Assembly (NCBI GenBank): GCA_009724975.1
Contig: SRXB01000092.1
Location: 1-7,732 of the forward strand
Source: a bacterium
Lineage (GTDB): Bacteria; Desulfobacterota; Deferrisomatia; Deferrisomatales; BM512
Direction of reading: 5' to 3'
DNA length: 7,732 nt
The position numbers and the translations under genes were made by a program. Shown piece after piece: positions 6,494 through 7,732 of this stretch (the first letter of the stretch is position 1; each line of letters begins with the position of its first letter). The notes under the pieces are model-generated. The model was not told the origin of the DNA. It made no database searches and saw only the letters and a program-made list of their open reading frames with translations.

Positions 6494-7069
6494 TCACTTT
6501 CCGAGCATCACGAGGAAGTTTTTGAGAATGTCCATCCCCCGCACGGTGAGAATGGATTCGGGATGATACTGTATTCCGTAAAGGCGGGCCTCGTCGTCGG
6601 CGATTCCCATTATCTCGTCGTCTTCGATGGTGTTGGCGTTGATGCGAAAGCGCTTGGGGAGGGTTGGCCTGTCGATGACGAGGGAATGGTAGCGGGTGGC
6701 GTCGAAGGGAGATTCTATCCCCTCGTAGATGCCCTTGCCGTCGTGGTGGACCTTGGAGACCTTGCCGTGCATGACGCGCTTGGCCCGCACGATGTCGGCC
6801 CCGAAAGCGTAGCCCATCGCCTGGTGGCCGAGGCAGACGCCAAGGACCGGCACCCGCCCGTCCATCCGGCGTATTAGCTCCACGCTCACGCCCGCGTCGG
6901 TGGGGTCGCCCGGGCCGGGCGAGATGACTACGCCGGTTGGTTTAAGCCCCACCACCTCATCCACGGTTATCTTGTCGTTTCGGTAGACCTTCACCTCCTG
7001 CCCCAGAATGCCCAGATACTGCACCAGGTTGTAGGTGAAGGAATCGTAGTTGTCTATCATCACCAGCAT
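6494..7069 (-). CDS. trpG: Anthranilate synthase glutamine amidotransferase component (component II)
   Basis: Hydrolyses glutamine and passes ammonia to TrpE for anthranilate formation. The 191-residue class I amidotransferase has IDNYDSFTYNL (5-15), SPGPGDP (50-56), the nucleophile Cys79 in GVCLGHQAMGY (77-87), and the His169/Glu171 pair in GIQYHPESILT (165-175), so the triad is intact. Sequence alone does not fully separate TrpG from PabA, and some organisms use one protein for both pathways; the position next to trpE supports TrpG. The ATG at 7069 has AGGAGA 5 bases upstream and lies 9 bases from the trpE stop. It ends 10 bases before trpD, with no fusion. It contains no Trp residue. Confidence 0.97.
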   Translation of the reverse strand: MLVMIDNYDSFTYNLVQYLGILGQEVKVYRNDKITVDEVVGLKPTGVVISPGPGDPTDAGVSVELIRRMDGRVPVLGVCLGHQAMGYAFGADIVRAKRVMHGKVSKVHHDGKGIYEGIESPFDATRYHSLVIDRPTLPKRFRINANTIEDDEIMGIADDEARLYGIQYHPESILTVRGMDILKNFLVMLGK

Positions 7070-7078
7070 TTTAGTCTC

Positions 7079-7732
7079 CTAGGCCGAAAGGCCCGCGGCG
7101 GCCATGTCCAGAGCGCGCATCATTGCGCGGGACTTGTGCAGGGTCTCTTCGTATTCGAGGGCGGGGGAGGAATCGGCAACGACCCCCGCGCCCGCCTGAA
7201 GGTATATTTTATCGCGGCTAAAGAGGATTGTGCGTATCGTGATGCAGGTGTCGAGGTTGCCGTCAAAGCCAAGGTATCCCACCGCGCCCGCGTAAAAGCC
7301 CCTCTCCCTCCCCTCAAGTTCGTGGATTATCTCCATGGCGCGCACCTTGGGGGCGCCCGAGACGGTTCCGGCGGGGAAGGTGGCACCGAAGACGTCTATG
7401 GCGTCCACCCCTTCCCTCATCGCGGCGGAGACGGTCGAAACAAGGTGCATGACGTGGGAGTAGCGCTCCACCACGAAGGACTCCTCAAGGCGGACCGCGC
7501 CGGTCGCCGCAATGCGCCCAAGGTCATTGCGCCCAAGGTCCACCAGCATAACGTGTTCCGCCCGCTCCTTTTCGTCGGCCAAAAGCTCCTTTTCAAGGGC
7601 CAGGTCCTCTGCGCCGTCGGCCCCGCGCTTTCTGGTTCCCGCTATGGGCCTAACCATCGCCTTTTTGCCCTCCACGCGCACCATCACCTCGGGGCTCGCC
7701 CCCACAAGTGTCTCCTCGCCCATCTTCAGGTG
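7079..7732 (-). CDS. trpE: Anthranilate synthase component I, C-terminal fragment (cut by window edge)
   Basis: Only the last 217 residues are visible; the frame continues through base 7732 (His-Leu-Lys before the first visible Met), so the gene start lies outside. This is the chorismate-binding domain that, with TrpG, makes anthranilate from chorismate. Within the fragment are PIAGTR (29-34), DLGRND (65-70), FPAGTVSGAPK (119-129), GYLGFDGNLDTCITIRT (152-168), GAG (181-183) and EYEET (193-197). Ala in PIAGT marks TrpE; aminodeoxychorismate synthase PabB normally has Lys there (PIKGT). The N-terminal domain, which carries the tryptophan feedback site in this family, is not in view, so feedback control cannot be judged. 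It ends with TAG, 9 bases before trpG. No Trp residue occurs in the visible part. Confidence 0.97.
   Translation of the reverse strand, partial: HLKMGEETLVGASPEVMVRVEGKKAMVRPIAGTRKRGADGAEDLALEKELLADEKERAEHVMLVDLGRNDLGRIAATGAVRLEESFVVERYSHVMHLVSTVSAAMREGVDAIDVFGATFPAGTVSGAPKVRAMEIIHELEGRERGFYAGAVGYLGFDGNLDTCITIRTILFSRDKIYLQAGAGVVADSSPALEYEETLHKSRAMMRALDMAAAGLSA

Larger units (their letters stand above)
2000..7732 (-). other. trpEGDCFBA tryptophan biosynthesis operon (5' end outside window)
   Basis: Seven consecutive same-strand genes encode every step from chorismate to tryptophan. Junctions are: trpE to trpG 9 bases apart; trpG to trpD 10 bases apart; trpD/trpC ATGA overlap; trpC/trpF directly abutting (TAGATG); trpF to trpB 11 bases apart; trpB/trpA ATGATG overlap. 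Such spacing implies one transcript and several coupled starts. The leader that might carry an attenuator or operator would lie before trpE, beyond base 7732, so regulation cannot be judged here. The only terminator-like hairpin found is the one after trpA. Confidence 0.95.

Noticed and set aside
5996..6877. A 293-residue plus-strand open frame across the trpD-trpG junction
   Set aside because: It is antisense to two intact catalytic genes and its translation shows no domain; it is a shadow of codon bias.
7079..7732. PabB (aminodeoxychorismate synthase) as an alternative for the right-edge gene
   Set aside because: The motif is PIAGT with Ala, the TrpE form, rather than PIKGT, and the gene heads a complete trp operon.
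1..7732. CRISPR arrays, insertion sequences, tRNA genes and phage-type genes
   Set aside because: I saw no spaced direct repeats, transposase motifs, cloverleaf structures or phage proteins. The window is almost entirely coding.

Overview
The window is GC-rich bacterial DNA. It holds the 3' end of one plus-strand gene and, on the minus strand, nine genes in two transcription units. The main content is a nearly complete tryptophan biosynthesis operon, read from right to left in the order trpE-trpG-trpD-trpC-trpF-trpB-trpA. Only the N-terminal part of trpE and the promoter or leader region lie outside the window. All seven enzymes are separate polypeptides, with no trpGD or trpCF fusion. Genes abut, overlap by a few bases or are about 10 bases apart, and most starts have a clear Shine-Dalgarno sequence. 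Together the products turn chorismate plus glutamine into anthranilate (TrpE/TrpG), then phosphoribosyl-anthranilate (TrpD), CDRP (TrpF), indole-glycerol phosphate (TrpC) and tryptophan (TrpB/TrpA). A hairpin with interrupted T-tracts just after trpA probably ends the operon.

Downstream of trpA, on the same strand, are two overlapping genes. One encodes a membrane-anchored calcineurin-like metallophosphoesterase. The other encodes a 91-residue cupin that resembles the Thermotoga TM1112 (DUF861/Cupin_3) type. Their ATGA stop/start overlap suggests they are expressed together. The cupin gene ends against the plus-strand gene in a convergent arrangement, and a perfect A6-stem-T6 hairpin between them can serve as a terminator in both directions.

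The plus-strand gene at the left edge is open through the window start. Its C-terminal 270 or so residues are tentatively placed in the DUF6178 family, from memory only.

The organism is probably a deltaproteobacterium-like Gram-negative or a related uncultured lineage. The hints are the DUF6178-like gene and a TrpD with an extra acidic segment before its PRPP loop, as I recall from Geobacter-type sequences. This is an inference, not a firm assignment.

I see no mobile element, CRISPR array, tRNA or rRNA, and no intergenic stretch over 100 bases. I found no credible new multi-gene system. The best second looks are the very low tryptophan content of the Trp enzymes compared with the flanking genes, the GNWE motif in the phosphoesterase, an Asp-to-Ser change in the TrpD PRPP loop, and a possible leaderless start for the phosphoesterase.
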